Positions 35,514-43,437 of a DNA stretch of 64,000 nucleotides are shown here, piece by piece (the first letter of the stretch is position 1; the number at the start of each line of letters is the position of its first letter). The position numbers were made by a program, and so were the translations under genes. Source of the stretch: Edaphobacter lichenicola (GTDB lineage: Bacteria; Acidobacteriota; Terriglobia; Terriglobales; Acidobacteriaceae); contig NZ_CP073696.1 in NCBI RefSeq assembly GCF_025264645.1, forward strand, positions 4,712,001-4,776,000. Reading direction: 5' to 3'. Below the pieces are notes generated by a model, which ran no database searches, was not told where the DNA came from, and worked only from the letters and a program-made list of their open reading frames with translations.

Positions 35514-36233
35514 TTGAAGAATAAAGGTCCGGTGATCCCACATGAAGAACTTCAACGCGGGTATGAGCTGACGTTTGATAACGCTCTGCGCTTTTTGGGA
35601 GCAGCATTAGCTGTGAAAGAGTACCCAGACAAAGCTTTAGCTTTGGCGCAATTGGGACAGGAAGAAGTTGGTCGCACCCTTACCTTGCTTGCGGCTTTTG
35701 CGTTGGAGACCAATGAATCAGCATGGCAGTGGTTTTGGAGAGGCTGGGCGGACCACACGTTGAAGGGGCATCGCGCATACCTTTATGAAATCATCTCTCC
35801 GTTGCGTCTCGAGGCTTTGCGTGGGGACGGAAGTCAATATGCCGGTTCTCCCCTCCGTCAGAGGCTTTCTCAAGAGAAGGAAGCTGGCTTTTATGTAGAT
35901 TTTGATCGAGCGGCCAATGCCTTTATCAGCCCTGCAACGAATGTCACCGCCGAAGAAGCGGGGTTGCGAATCTCAACTCTGAGTTATCTGCTGGTTACAG
36001 CAGATGCCGTGCGTAGAGTGATCCTGGAGAGAGACACCGAATTCCGGTTTGCCGTATTTGGCGAGCTCGCCCATCGCATCTGCTCCGAAACCCTCAATCA
36101 GCAGGATATGCACCAGCTGGCGATGGAGTTCAGCCAAAGATCGGAACGTCACCGAGAGGCGTTCGACGACCTCGATGTCGCTTTGAGAGGCAATGCTGCA
36201 TTTCTGACAACACTCTTTATCTCAAGAGATTGA
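35514..36233 (+). CDS. AbiV family abortive infection protein
   Basis: A 239-residue all-helical protein. The N-terminal half matches the AbiV/HEPN-like pattern: GYELTFDNALRFLGAALAV, ALALAQLGQEEVGRTLTLLA (the A-x-x-ExG-x-x-LLA core) and WADHTLKGHRAYLYEI. In lactococci AbiV aborts phage infection by blocking phage translation. The middle (FYVDFDRAANAFISP) and C-terminal helices are less conserved. TTG 35514 or GTG 35532 (preceded by AAAGG) may be the start. It stands alone between a terminator and a repeat. Third codon positions are visibly more A/T-rich than in neighbours, hinting at horizontal origin. Confidence 0.75.
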   Translation: MKNKGPVIPHEELQRGYELTFDNALRFLGAALAVKEYPDKALALAQLGQEEVGRTLTLLAAFALETNESAWQWFWRGWADHTLKGHRAYLYEIISPLRLEALRGDGSQYAGSPLRQRLSQEKEAGFYVDFDRAANAFISPATNVTAEEAGLRISTLSYLLVTADAVRRVILERDTEFRFAVFGELAHRICSETLNQQDMHQLAMEFSQRSERHREAFDDLDVALRGNAAFLTTLFISRD

Positions 36234-36425
36234 TTTGAGAGATCGATCTGCTTGTTTCTCCTGAAACCACGGTATCGGTATATAACAGGATCACTCTTCA
36301 TAAGTCGGCTTATCGGAAGTAAGTTGGCGATCCATTGTCTGAGAAACGGGCATCTGGGACAGGTGGGTCGGCTAAAGGTCATTTGTTCGTATGGCGACCG
36401 GAAGGAACGGCGGGATCAACGGCGA

Positions 36426-36452
36426 CAGCAGATCCCCTTCGAGGATGACAAC
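36426..36452. repeat. single copy of the AGCAGATCCCTTCG repeat family
   Basis: Reads AGCAGATCCCCTTCGAGGATG followed by ACAACC, a variant of the repeat clustered at 15371-15568. It sits just behind the AbiV gene and before the convergent membrane protein gene. Confidence 0.55.
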
Positions 36453-36490
36453 CAAAAAAGACGGGCGAACAGCAGTGGTGGCTTCAGCGG

Positions 36491-37594
36491 TTAGGCTGGC
36501 CCCACCTTTGGTGGCGGGTTCGACGCGCTCGCGTTTCTGGTGAAGGCTTTGAGAAGACCTTCCAGGAAGGCGAAGAAGACATCCACTGCGTAACCAACTA
36601 GAAAAGCCAGGGCCAGGGGCGGGATCGAAGCATCCGGGCTAACGGTGAAGTTGTTGAAGAGCCCGATGATGGCTCCGCCGATTGCTGCGATGAGGAAACG
36701 GGCGGAGTTGGCGGCGGACGGGGTGAAGGTTCGGCTGCCCATCTGGTCTTCGAAGCTGCGCAGGAGATAGGCGCAGGTGCCCAGCAAAGCGTAGAGCACC
36801 GGCAAGATGCAGCTGGTGATTGCTCCATAGAAGACAGCGATGTCGGTGAGGATGGACTGGGCGAAGTAGCGCACGTCCTGATAGGTGTTGGTGATGTTGT
36901 CGCGGGCGGCGATCGGGTCGGGTATGCCGATGGGGAGTTCGAAGCGTTGTTTTCGTTGTTCCGGGGTGCCTGTGTCTTCGGATGGTATCCGGTGGAAGGG
37001 GATGATGAAGTAGTTCAGCTTGCGGGCGCGGGCATTGAGGATTCTGACGGTGGAAGCATAGTCCTGCAGGTCGGAGATCAGATCGGCTTCGCTGAGTCCT
37101 TTGGGAAGCGGCGCGAGGGCTTCGCCGGGGCCTTGTGGGGGACCCAGTTGCGCCCGCAGTTTGACGGCGAGGGCATTCGCTTTGGTGATATCGGCGTTGA
37201 CGGCGACGGAGAGGGCTGAGGTGACGAAAGATGCCACGGAGACCGGGATGATGATGCAGGCTAAGACGATTGCGATTCGCAGGTAGGAGCGGACGGTGGG
37301 GCGGGTGTCGTCGTGGTAGGCCTTGAGGCTTTCTGCGGTAACAGGCTTGAGGCGGTTGGCGAGGGTTGTGACAGCGGCGAGCAGGTTTGCGGCTGCTTCC
37401 TCGGTCCACTCCGCGGGGTAGATGGCGCGGGCGGAGAGGATCGCGTGGCGAGTTTCGTTGGAGACGTCGAGGCCGATTTCGGCGGCGTACTGCATCAGGC
37501 GTTCGGCATCGTTGATGAGGCAGGCAAAGTAAGCGGGTGCGCGGTGTTCGGGCGGGGTGTCGCACAGGGGCCCGTGGGGATCAGGCTGGGTCAT
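36491..37594 (-). CDS. four-TM membrane protein of unknown function
   Basis: A 367-residue protein without a recognised family. The N-terminal 110 residues are cytoplasmic and helical (YFACLINDAERLMQYAAEIG). Then TM1 (YLRIAIVLACIIIPVSVASFV), a large soluble loop of about 125 residues, TM2 (YGAITSCILPVLYALLGTCAYLL), TM3 (FLIAAIGGAIIGLFNNF) and TM4 (PLALAFLVGYAVDVFFAFLEG). The ATG at 37594 has AGAAGG upstream. An in-frame ATG at 37645 is possible, and the still longer frame overlaps thiE and is rejected. It follows thiE in the same direction. Confidence 0.6.
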   Translation of the reverse strand: MTQPDPHGPLCDTPPEHRAPAYFACLINDAERLMQYAAEIGLDVSNETRHAILSARAIYPAEWTEEAAANLLAAVTTLANRLKPVTAESLKAYHDDTRPTVRSYLRIAIVLACIIIPVSVASFVTSALSVAVNADITKANALAVKLRAQLGPPQGPGEALAPLPKGLSEADLISDLQDYASTVRILNARARKLNYFIIPFHRIPSEDTGTPEQRKQRFELPIGIPDPIAARDNITNTYQDVRYFAQSILTDIAVFYGAITSCILPVLYALLGTCAYLLRSFEDQMGSRTFTPSAANSARFLIAAIGGAIIGLFNNFTVSPDASIPPLALAFLVGYAVDVFFAFLEGLLKAFTRNASASNPPPKVGPA

Positions 37595-37698
37595 GGCTGA
37601 CGCCTTCTGATTCTGCAGGATGATCGAGCTCAGCGAGGATGCCATACTACCGCGAATGGGCTGGAACGCAAAAAGTCGAGAGGTGGTACCGTCTGTGT

Positions 37699-38322
37699 CT
37701 ACTTTGCCGCGGCAGCAAATTGAAAGAGACGAATGCCGGCGATGCCTGCGGCTCCGACGGCGAGGCAGGACGAAGCATTCTGGAGGGTGACTCCGCCCAA
37801 AGCGTAGACGGGGGTAGGAGAGGCGATGGAACATGCAGCCTGCAGCTGATTTAGGCCCTGGCCGGGGATTGGGCGTGAGTCTGGTAGAGGTTTTTCGAAG
37901 ACAGGGGAGAAGAGGATGGCGTCGACCATGTTTTGACACGCGAGCTGCACCTCCGCAAGGGTATGGCAGGAGATGGTGATGAAGGGCGGTTCTTGGTCGG
38001 CGACGGCGTACAAGGTGCGAATCTGGGCGGGTGTGAGTTCGTCCGGGCTGCTCGTGAGATGGACCCCGTGAGCGCCTGTTGCAAGGGCGATATCGGGTCG
38101 GGAGTTGATCAGGAGTTTCGTGGGGCTGGAAGAGAACGCTATTGTTCGCAGTATTTTACGGGCCAGGTGCGCCTGTTCCGCGGCGGGAAGGTCTTTTTCG
38201 CGGAGTTGGATGAAGTTGATGCCTTCTGCGATCCAGCGGGAGGATTCGGCGATGAGGGCCGCTTGTTTTTTCTGTTCGCTGCCCGGGTAGAGTGCGCGGC
38301 TGGTGATGGCGTAGCGAATCAT
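37699..38322 (-). CDS. thiE: thiamine phosphate synthase family protein
   Basis: A 207-residue TIM-barrel enzyme of the ThiE/TenI group. Motifs are FIQLREKDLPAAE (pyrimidine pyrophosphate binding), LLINSRPDIALATGAHGVHL, ISCHTLAEV, ILFSPVFEKP (the phosphate-loop region) and YALGGVTLQNA near the C-terminus. ThiE couples HMP-PP with thiazole phosphate to make thiamine phosphate. There is no TPP riboswitch in the 190 bases upstream and no other thi gene nearby, so a TenI-like role is not excluded. The ATG at 38322 is chosen; the frame extends eight codons further. Confidence 0.8.
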   Translation of the reverse strand: MIRYAITSRALYPGSEQKKQAALIAESSRWIAEGINFIQLREKDLPAAEQAHLARKILRTIAFSSSPTKLLINSRPDIALATGAHGVHLTSSPDELTPAQIRTLYAVADQEPPFITISCHTLAEVQLACQNMVDAILFSPVFEKPLPDSRPIPGQGLNQLQAACSIASPTPVYALGGVTLQNASSCLAVGAAGIAGIRLFQFAAAAK

Positions 38323-38511
38323 GGTCAAACCAGTGTATGGTGCCAAGGCCCCCTAAGTGGAGTCTGTGATGTTGGTGTGGTAGTTTCAAGGCAGTAAGGC
38401 GAACGCGCACACAGTCAACAAACTGGCCCCTCACGATCGCCACTCGAGGGGCCGATAACGGGACAGGAACCAACCTCGGCGTTGAGTCAATGTCCATGAG
38501 TATGTGCCACT

Positions 38512-39909
38512 ATGAGTAGTGTTTATGATTTGATTGTCATCGGGTCCGGCCCTGCTGGGCAACGAGCAGCAATATATGCGTCCAAGCTAGGCAAAAAAGT
38601 CGCGCTGGTGGAGATGCGCGAGGTAGTTGGGGGCGCCTGCATCAGCACCGGGACCATCCCTTCGAAGACGATGCGCGAGGCAGTGTTGCACCTCTCGGGA
38701 TACAACTACAAGTCCATCTATGGGATGAACTACCGGGTGAAGGAACGGATCACGATGGCTGATCTGGCGTTCCGGGTTCAGCACGTGATCAAGACCGAGA
38801 TCGATGTGACCGAGGCGCAGCTTTCGCGAAACAACATCGAGATGCTGGTGGGTGTTGCGAGCTTTGAAGACGAGACGCATGTGAAGGTGACCAACTCTCG
38901 CGGGTCGACCGTGTATGAGGCGAAGAACATCCTGATCGGGACGGGGACCAAGCCGGCGTCGTCGCCGAAGGTGCCGATTAATGGCCGAAGCATCATCAAC
39001 AGCGATCTGGTGCTGGAGCTGGTAAACCTGCCGAAGACGATGATTATTGTGGGCGGCGGCGTAATCGGTGTGGAGTACACCTGTATGTTCGCGGCTCTGG
39101 GAGTGCGGGTGACGCTGATTGAGCGCAGGCCGCGGCTGCTGGAGTTCGCGGATCAGGAGATTATTGAGGCTCTGAGCTACCATCTGCGAGACACGCGGGT
39201 GACGATGCGGCTGAATGAAGAGGTTGAGTCGGTCGAAGAGATGCCGGACGGCACGGTTGTGGCGAACCTGGAGAGCAAGAAAAAAGTTCAGGGCGATGCG
39301 TTACTGTATGCGGTTGGGCGGCAGGGCAATGTGGACGAGCTGAACCTGGCGGCTGTGGGGATCGAGTCGGACTCGCGTGGGCGTATTCCGGTGGATAAGG
39401 ATTTCAGGACGAAGGTGCCGCATATCTTTGCGGTGGGCGATGTGATCGGGTTTCCATCGCTGGCTTCGGTGTCGATGGAGCAGGGGCGGGTGGCTTCAGC
39501 GAGGGCGTTTGGCGATGAGAATGTGCTGTCGAACCCGGGACTGTATCCGTATGGGATTTATACGATTCCGGAGATCAGCTTTATTGGGAAGACGGAGGAG
39601 CAGTTGACCGAGGAGGACGTGCCGTATGAGGTTGGCGTGGCCTATTATCGCGAGATTGCAAGGGGACAGATTCGCGGCGATACGACGGGACGGCTGAAGC
39701 TGATCTTCCACCGGACCACACATGCGATTCTTGGGGTGCACATTATCGGCGAGGGTGCGAGTGAGCTGTTGCACATCGGGCAGGCAGTGATGGCACTGGG
39801 CGGAAAGCTGGATTATTTCGTCGATACGGTATTCAACTACCCAACTCTCGCGGAATGTTATAAAGTTGCGGCTTTCAACGGGTTGAACCGCGTAAGCAAG
39901 TTTGAATAA
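38512..39909 (+). CDS. sthA: soluble pyridine nucleotide transhydrogenase
   Basis: FAD flavoprotein of 465 residues that balances NADPH and NAD+. It has FAD motif VIGSGPAGQRAAIYA and the active-site region VVGGACISTGTIPSKTMRE. Here only one Cys is present, as in SthA and unlike the disulfide of lipoamide dehydrogenase. The NAD motif is IIVGGGVIGVEYT, the second FAD motif IFAVGDVIGFPSLAS, and a C-terminal dimerisation domain ends YKVAAFNGLNRVSKF. It is followed 33 bases later by a ROK kinase gene, probably co-transcribed. Confidence 0.93.
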   Translation: MSSVYDLIVIGSGPAGQRAAIYASKLGKKVALVEMREVVGGACISTGTIPSKTMREAVLHLSGYNYKSIYGMNYRVKERITMADLAFRVQHVIKTEIDVTEAQLSRNNIEMLVGVASFEDETHVKVTNSRGSTVYEAKNILIGTGTKPASSPKVPINGRSIINSDLVLELVNLPKTMIIVGGGVIGVEYTCMFAALGVRVTLIERRPRLLEFADQEIIEALSYHLRDTRVTMRLNEEVESVEEMPDGTVVANLESKKKVQGDALLYAVGRQGNVDELNLAAVGIESDSRGRIPVDKDFRTKVPHIFAVGDVIGFPSLASVSMEQGRVASARAFGDENVLSNPGLYPYGIYTIPEISFIGKTEEQLTEEDVPYEVGVAYYREIARGQIRGDTTGRLKLIFHRTTHAILGVHIIGEGASELLHIGQAVMALGGKLDYFVDTVFNYPTLAECYKVAAFNGLNRVSKFE

Positions 39910-39942
39910 CAATGCGGTAACCAGGATGAGGCGGACAGGGTA

Positions 39943-40839
39943 ATGGCAAAGACAATTGGGGTCATTTTGTCGGAACGGATTTCTGCTGGGTTGGTGGTGG
40001 ACCACAAGCTGGTAGGGCCGGTGCGGCGCTTTCCTGAAGATCACGACGACGAAGACGCTCTGGTGGAGCAGCATACCGAGGCGCTGGTGGAGACGATCAC
40101 AAATCAGGTGCTGCTCGCAGCCGATGGTGCGAAGGATTTCACGGCGGTTGGCGTGGCTCTGCCGGGGCTAGTGAAGGATGGCGTGGTCGCAGAGGCGCCG
40201 AACCTGCCGCAGTTAAAGGGTGCGAAGATCCAGGAGCTGCTGGTCGGGCAGTTGCGCAATCACGGGCTCGACGTGAGCGTTACGGCGGTGAACGACGCGG
40301 ACGGCATGGCGGCGGGCCTGGCTTCGCTGCATGGCAAGCTGGACAGCATGATTCGTGTGTGGACGCTGGGCGTGGGAATCGGCTATGGTCGGTATCCGTT
40401 TGCTCCGGGCGTGTGGGAGGGCGGCCACTCGGTTGTGACGCTCGACGAGAAGGAGCGCTTTTGCGGCTGCGGCGGGCGTGGGCACATGGAAGGGATCATG
40501 GGGCATCGCGCGATGCGGCTGCGGTTTCTGGATATGGAGCCGGAAGAGGTGTTTGAGGCCGCAAAGACAGGCGACCAACGGTGCATGGAGTTCAAACGGC
40601 TCTGGCACAAGGCGCTGGCTGCAGCTTCGGCGACGACGATTCACATGGCAGGGCCGGGGAAGATCTTCATCTCCGGATTCAACACGCGGTTTCTTGATAT
40701 GTCGATGCTGAAGGACTACCTGGCGCAGATGGTGAAGATGAGCCCGTTGCTGGGCTACTCGTTGGAGATCGTCGAAGATACCCCCGAGGTGCGGGTGATT
40801 GGGGCTGCGGTGTCGGCGGAGCAGGCTGCCACTCGGTAA
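39943..40839 (+). CDS. ROK family sugar kinase-like protein
   Basis: A 298-residue member of the ROK (repressor, ORF, kinase) family. Segments seen are VGVALPGLVKDGVVAEAPNL, AVNDADGMAAGLA (catalytic Asp region), WTLGVGIGYGRY and the zinc motif CGCGGRGHMEG. The last Cys of the usual CxCGxxGCxE pattern is His here. The N-terminal phosphate loop (TIGVILSERISAGLV) is poor compared with canonical DxGxT kinases, so kinase activity is uncertain. It follows sthA; substrate unknown, glucose or an aminosugar by family. Confidence 0.8.
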   Translation: MAKTIGVILSERISAGLVVDHKLVGPVRRFPEDHDDEDALVEQHTEALVETITNQVLLAADGAKDFTAVGVALPGLVKDGVVAEAPNLPQLKGAKIQELLVGQLRNHGLDVSVTAVNDADGMAAGLASLHGKLDSMIRVWTLGVGIGYGRYPFAPGVWEGGHSVVTLDEKERFCGCGGRGHMEGIMGHRAMRLRFLDMEPEEVFEAAKTGDQRCMEFKRLWHKALAAASATTIHMAGPGKIFISGFNTRFLDMSMLKDYLAQMVKMSPLLGYSLEIVEDTPEVRVIGAAVSAEQAATR

Positions 40840-40871
40840 GATTGAGCGAGACTTTGCCGAGGTTTCTTTTA

Positions 40872-41165
40872 GTGAATCGCCGTCTATTTCTTATTGGAAC
40901 AGTCTTATCGTTTTTGTGTGTGGGTGGAGTCGCAGCTCAGGAGGCATCTGTCGATCCTGATAGGGTTTTTGCGACTGATCTGCATTGGGGAAGACTGGCT
41001 GGTGCGCCACACAGCGACAAGGATCGATATGCCGACGGAACGCTGGTTATTCTCTACCTCGACGGCTCTTATGCGGAGGTGACTGCGTCTTTCACCAAAA
41101 CCAATGGAAAAACTCCGATCGGCTTGAACCTAAATAACGGGGTGGTTGTGCATCTCGGGACCTAG
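40872..41165 (+). CDS. small secreted protein of unknown function
   Basis: A 97-residue exported protein. With GTG at 40872 the N-terminus is NRRLFLIGTVLSFLCVGGVAAQ, a clean signal peptide; GAGG precedes at about 9 bases. The mature 73 residues (VDPDRVFATDLHWGRLAG..., LVILYLDGSYAEVTASF) look like a small beta protein. The frame also opens at TTG 40842, 2 bases after the ROK stop. No family recognised. Probably the last gene of the sthA-ROK unit. Confidence 0.6.
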   Translation: MNRRLFLIGTVLSFLCVGGVAAQEASVDPDRVFATDLHWGRLAGAPHSDKDRYADGTLVILYLDGSYAEVTASFTKTNGKTPIGLNLNNGVVVHLGT

Positions 41166-41490
41166 TCCCGAACGGAAGACGATGTCATCATTCACACTCA
41201 AAGCCGAGAGGTTGATCGCGAAAAGGTCCTCCAGGTGATCTCTTGCGAGAAGACAAGTGGTCGAGATTGCGGTTCTGCACTCAAAATCAGTCTCCTCGGG
41301 CCATTGAGGACAAATACTTGCCGACTGGAACATCCATCGTCGACGCATATTGCAGACGCGATTGTTTGCACAGGATTGACTGTGTTCCATCCGCAGCATC
41401 CCATCGCTCTGGGCGGCCTCCCGTCTGTGGTTCATCGCCTTATTGAGGCTGAGCAGAGCGGACTCAGGTCCCCGAGCCCATAGCTAATGA
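41166..41490. other. intergenic region, no gene seen
   Basis: These 325 bases between convergent genes contain short overlapping frames on both strands. None has a ribosome site or a recognisable sequence. No hairpin with a T run stood out. Confidence 0.4.
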
Positions 41491-42324
41491 TTATTTCTGA
41501 CAGGCGGTGCAGTAGTGGGTGCTGCGGCCGCCGACTATGATGCGCTTGATCGGTGTGCCGCAGATGCGGCAGGGCTGGCCGGTGCGTGAGTAGACGTGGT
41601 GGTGGAGCTGGAAGAAGCCTGCGACGCCGTCTGCGTCTACGTAGTCGGAGACCGATGAGCCGCCTAACTTAATTGCTTCCGATAAGACTTTGATGAGAGC
41701 GGCGCGGAGTCGGGTGAGTTCTGCGCGAGTGAGACGACCGGCGTGGCGGGTGGGGCGGATGCCGGCGTGGAAGAGTGCCTCGTCGGCGTAGATGTTGCCG
41801 ACGCCGTGGAGCAGGGACTGGTTGAGCAGCGCGGCCTTGATCGGGGTTTTGCGGTTGCGGAAGAGAGCGACGAAGTCTTCGAGGGAGATGGTGAGGGGCT
41901 CGGCGCCGGGACCGATGTATTTTTCTTCCTGCGTGGCGGACGCGACGACGGAGAGACGGCCGAAGCGTCGAGCGTCGACGAAGCGGAGCTCCTTTCCGCT
42001 GCTCAGAGTCAGAATGGCGTGGGTATGGAGCGGGATTGGAGTATCGGGCGTTGAGACGAGCAGGCGGCCGGTCATGCCAAGGTGGACGAGGAACTGGGCT
42101 GACTGTTTGCCGTGATCTTTGGAGCGAGTCAGGTCGACGACGATGGTTTTGCCGACGCGGTGGACGCGGTCGATTCGGCTGTTGGTAAGGACTTCGATGA
42201 TCTCGTCTGGTGAGGACTTGAAGGTCTGGGGCTTGTTGCTGGTCCAGACAGAGCGGATGGTCTGGCCGTGAATGCGGGCGTGGACGCCGTTTGCTACGGT
42301 TTCGACCTCGGGAAGTTCGGGCAT
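41491..42324 (-). CDS. mutM: formamidopyrimidine-DNA glycosylase
   Basis: Bifunctional base-excision repair enzyme that removes 8-oxoguanine and nicks the abasic site. The start at 42324 leaves the essential N-terminal PELPEVET (catalytic Pro2, Glu3). HLGMTGRLLV carries the conserved Lys/Gly region, HGVGNIYADEALF is the H2TH segment, and the C-terminal zinc finger is CRICGTPIKRI ... HYCTACQK. The 277-residue length is normal. It ends 325 bases from the preceding convergent gene and is divergent from the propeller gene. Confidence 0.96.
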   Translation of the reverse strand: MPELPEVETVANGVHARIHGQTIRSVWTSNKPQTFKSSPDEIIEVLTNSRIDRVHRVGKTIVVDLTRSKDHGKQSAQFLVHLGMTGRLLVSTPDTPIPLHTHAILTLSSGKELRFVDARRFGRLSVVASATQEEKYIGPGAEPLTISLEDFVALFRNRKTPIKAALLNQSLLHGVGNIYADEALFHAGIRPTRHAGRLTRAELTRLRAALIKVLSEAIKLGGSSVSDYVDADGVAGFFQLHHHVYSRTGQPCRICGTPIKRIIVGGRSTHYCTACQK

Positions 42325-42418
42325 GACCTTCTGCAAGTATAGGTCGATTGGCCGATGCTTGTGGCGTCTGGAAGATTTAGCCGGGAGCCGGATTCAGCGC
42401 GGCTATACTTATCGCCCT

Positions 42419-43432
42419 ATGAAGAATGTTCTTTTTCTGCGTTCTCTGCTGATGTGTGGAGTTGTGGGTGTTGCTACGGGTTTTGCGAGTGCTCAAAGCA
42501 AAAGCGTGCAGCCGATGTTGTTAGTGGTCAACCAGGGAGATCGTAATCTGAGCCTCGTCGACCCTGCTGCGGGCAAGGAGATTGCGACCGTGCCGGTGGA
42601 CGGTGTGACTGGTCACGAAGTAGCGGCGTCTCCGGATGGGAAGACGGCGTATGTGCCGATTTATGGCGATGCGGGTGTGGGGAAGCCGGGGACGGACGGC
42701 AGCAAGATCTCAATCATCGATCTGGCGAGCAGAAAGATCGTGCACACCGTTGATTTCGGCCATGGAGTGCGACCGCACTGTGCGATCTACGACCGAAACA
42801 GCGGCATGTTGTATGTGACGACGGAGCTGGACAAGTCGGTGAGCATTATCGATCCGAAGTCGCTGAAGATTGTGGGCAGTGTGCCGACGGGGCAGGAGCA
42901 GTCGCACATGTTGGTGCTGTCGCGGGACGGGTCGCGAGGGTATACGGCGAATGTGGGCCCGGGAACGGTGTCTGTACTGGATATGAAGGGCCGGAAGACG
43001 CTGGCGATCATTCCTATCTCAACCGATACGCAACGCATCTCTATCTCGCGGGATGACAGCATGGTTTTTACGGCTGACCAGACGAAGCCGCAGCTCGCGG
43101 TGATCGATACCGCGACGAACAAGTTGAAGATGTGGGTGCCGTTGCCTGCGGTTGCGTATGGGACGGCGGCGACGCTGGATGGGCGATGGTTGTTAGTGAC
43201 GCTGCGGACGGGGAAACAGGTGGTTGTGGTTGATCTTAAGACGATGAAGGTTGCGCAGACGATCGACGTCGCGGATGGCCCGACCGAGATTCTGGTGAGC
43301 CCGGATGGGCGATCGGCGTTTGTCTCCTGTACCAGAAGCAAGCAGGTGGCGCAGATCGATCTGGAGCAATGGAAGATGACGCGCCTGATCGATGCCGGGG
43401 ACGCGGCGGACGGTTTGGCGTGGGCGAAGTAA
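42419..43432 (+). CDS. secreted YVTN/YncE-type beta-propeller protein
   Basis: A 337-residue exported protein: signal peptide NVLFLRSLLMCGVVGVATGFASA, then a seven-bladed propeller. Blades repeat the pattern SPDGKTAYVP / SRDGSRGYTANVGPGTVSVLD / DLKTMKVAQTIDVADGPTEI. Such YncE-like proteins bind DNA, metals or partners in the periplasm; no catalytic residue can be pointed to. It converges with the spermidine-synthase-like gene 5 bases downstream. Confidence 0.88.
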   Translation: MKNVLFLRSLLMCGVVGVATGFASAQSKSVQPMLLVVNQGDRNLSLVDPAAGKEIATVPVDGVTGHEVAASPDGKTAYVPIYGDAGVGKPGTDGSKISIIDLASRKIVHTVDFGHGVRPHCAIYDRNSGMLYVTTELDKSVSIIDPKSLKIVGSVPTGQEQSHMLVLSRDGSRGYTANVGPGTVSVLDMKGRKTLAIIPISTDTQRISISRDDSMVFTADQTKPQLAVIDTATNKLKMWVPLPAVAYGTAATLDGRWLLVTLRTGKQVVVVDLKTMKVAQTIDVADGPTEILVSPDGRSAFVSCTRSKQVAQIDLEQWKMTRLIDAGDAADGLAWAK

Positions 43433-43437
43433 GTCGC

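Noticed and set aside
41130..41483. Overlapping short frames on both strands between the sthA-ROK unit and mutM
   Set aside because: No ribosome sites, no recognisable sequence; mutually exclusive frames of similar quality.
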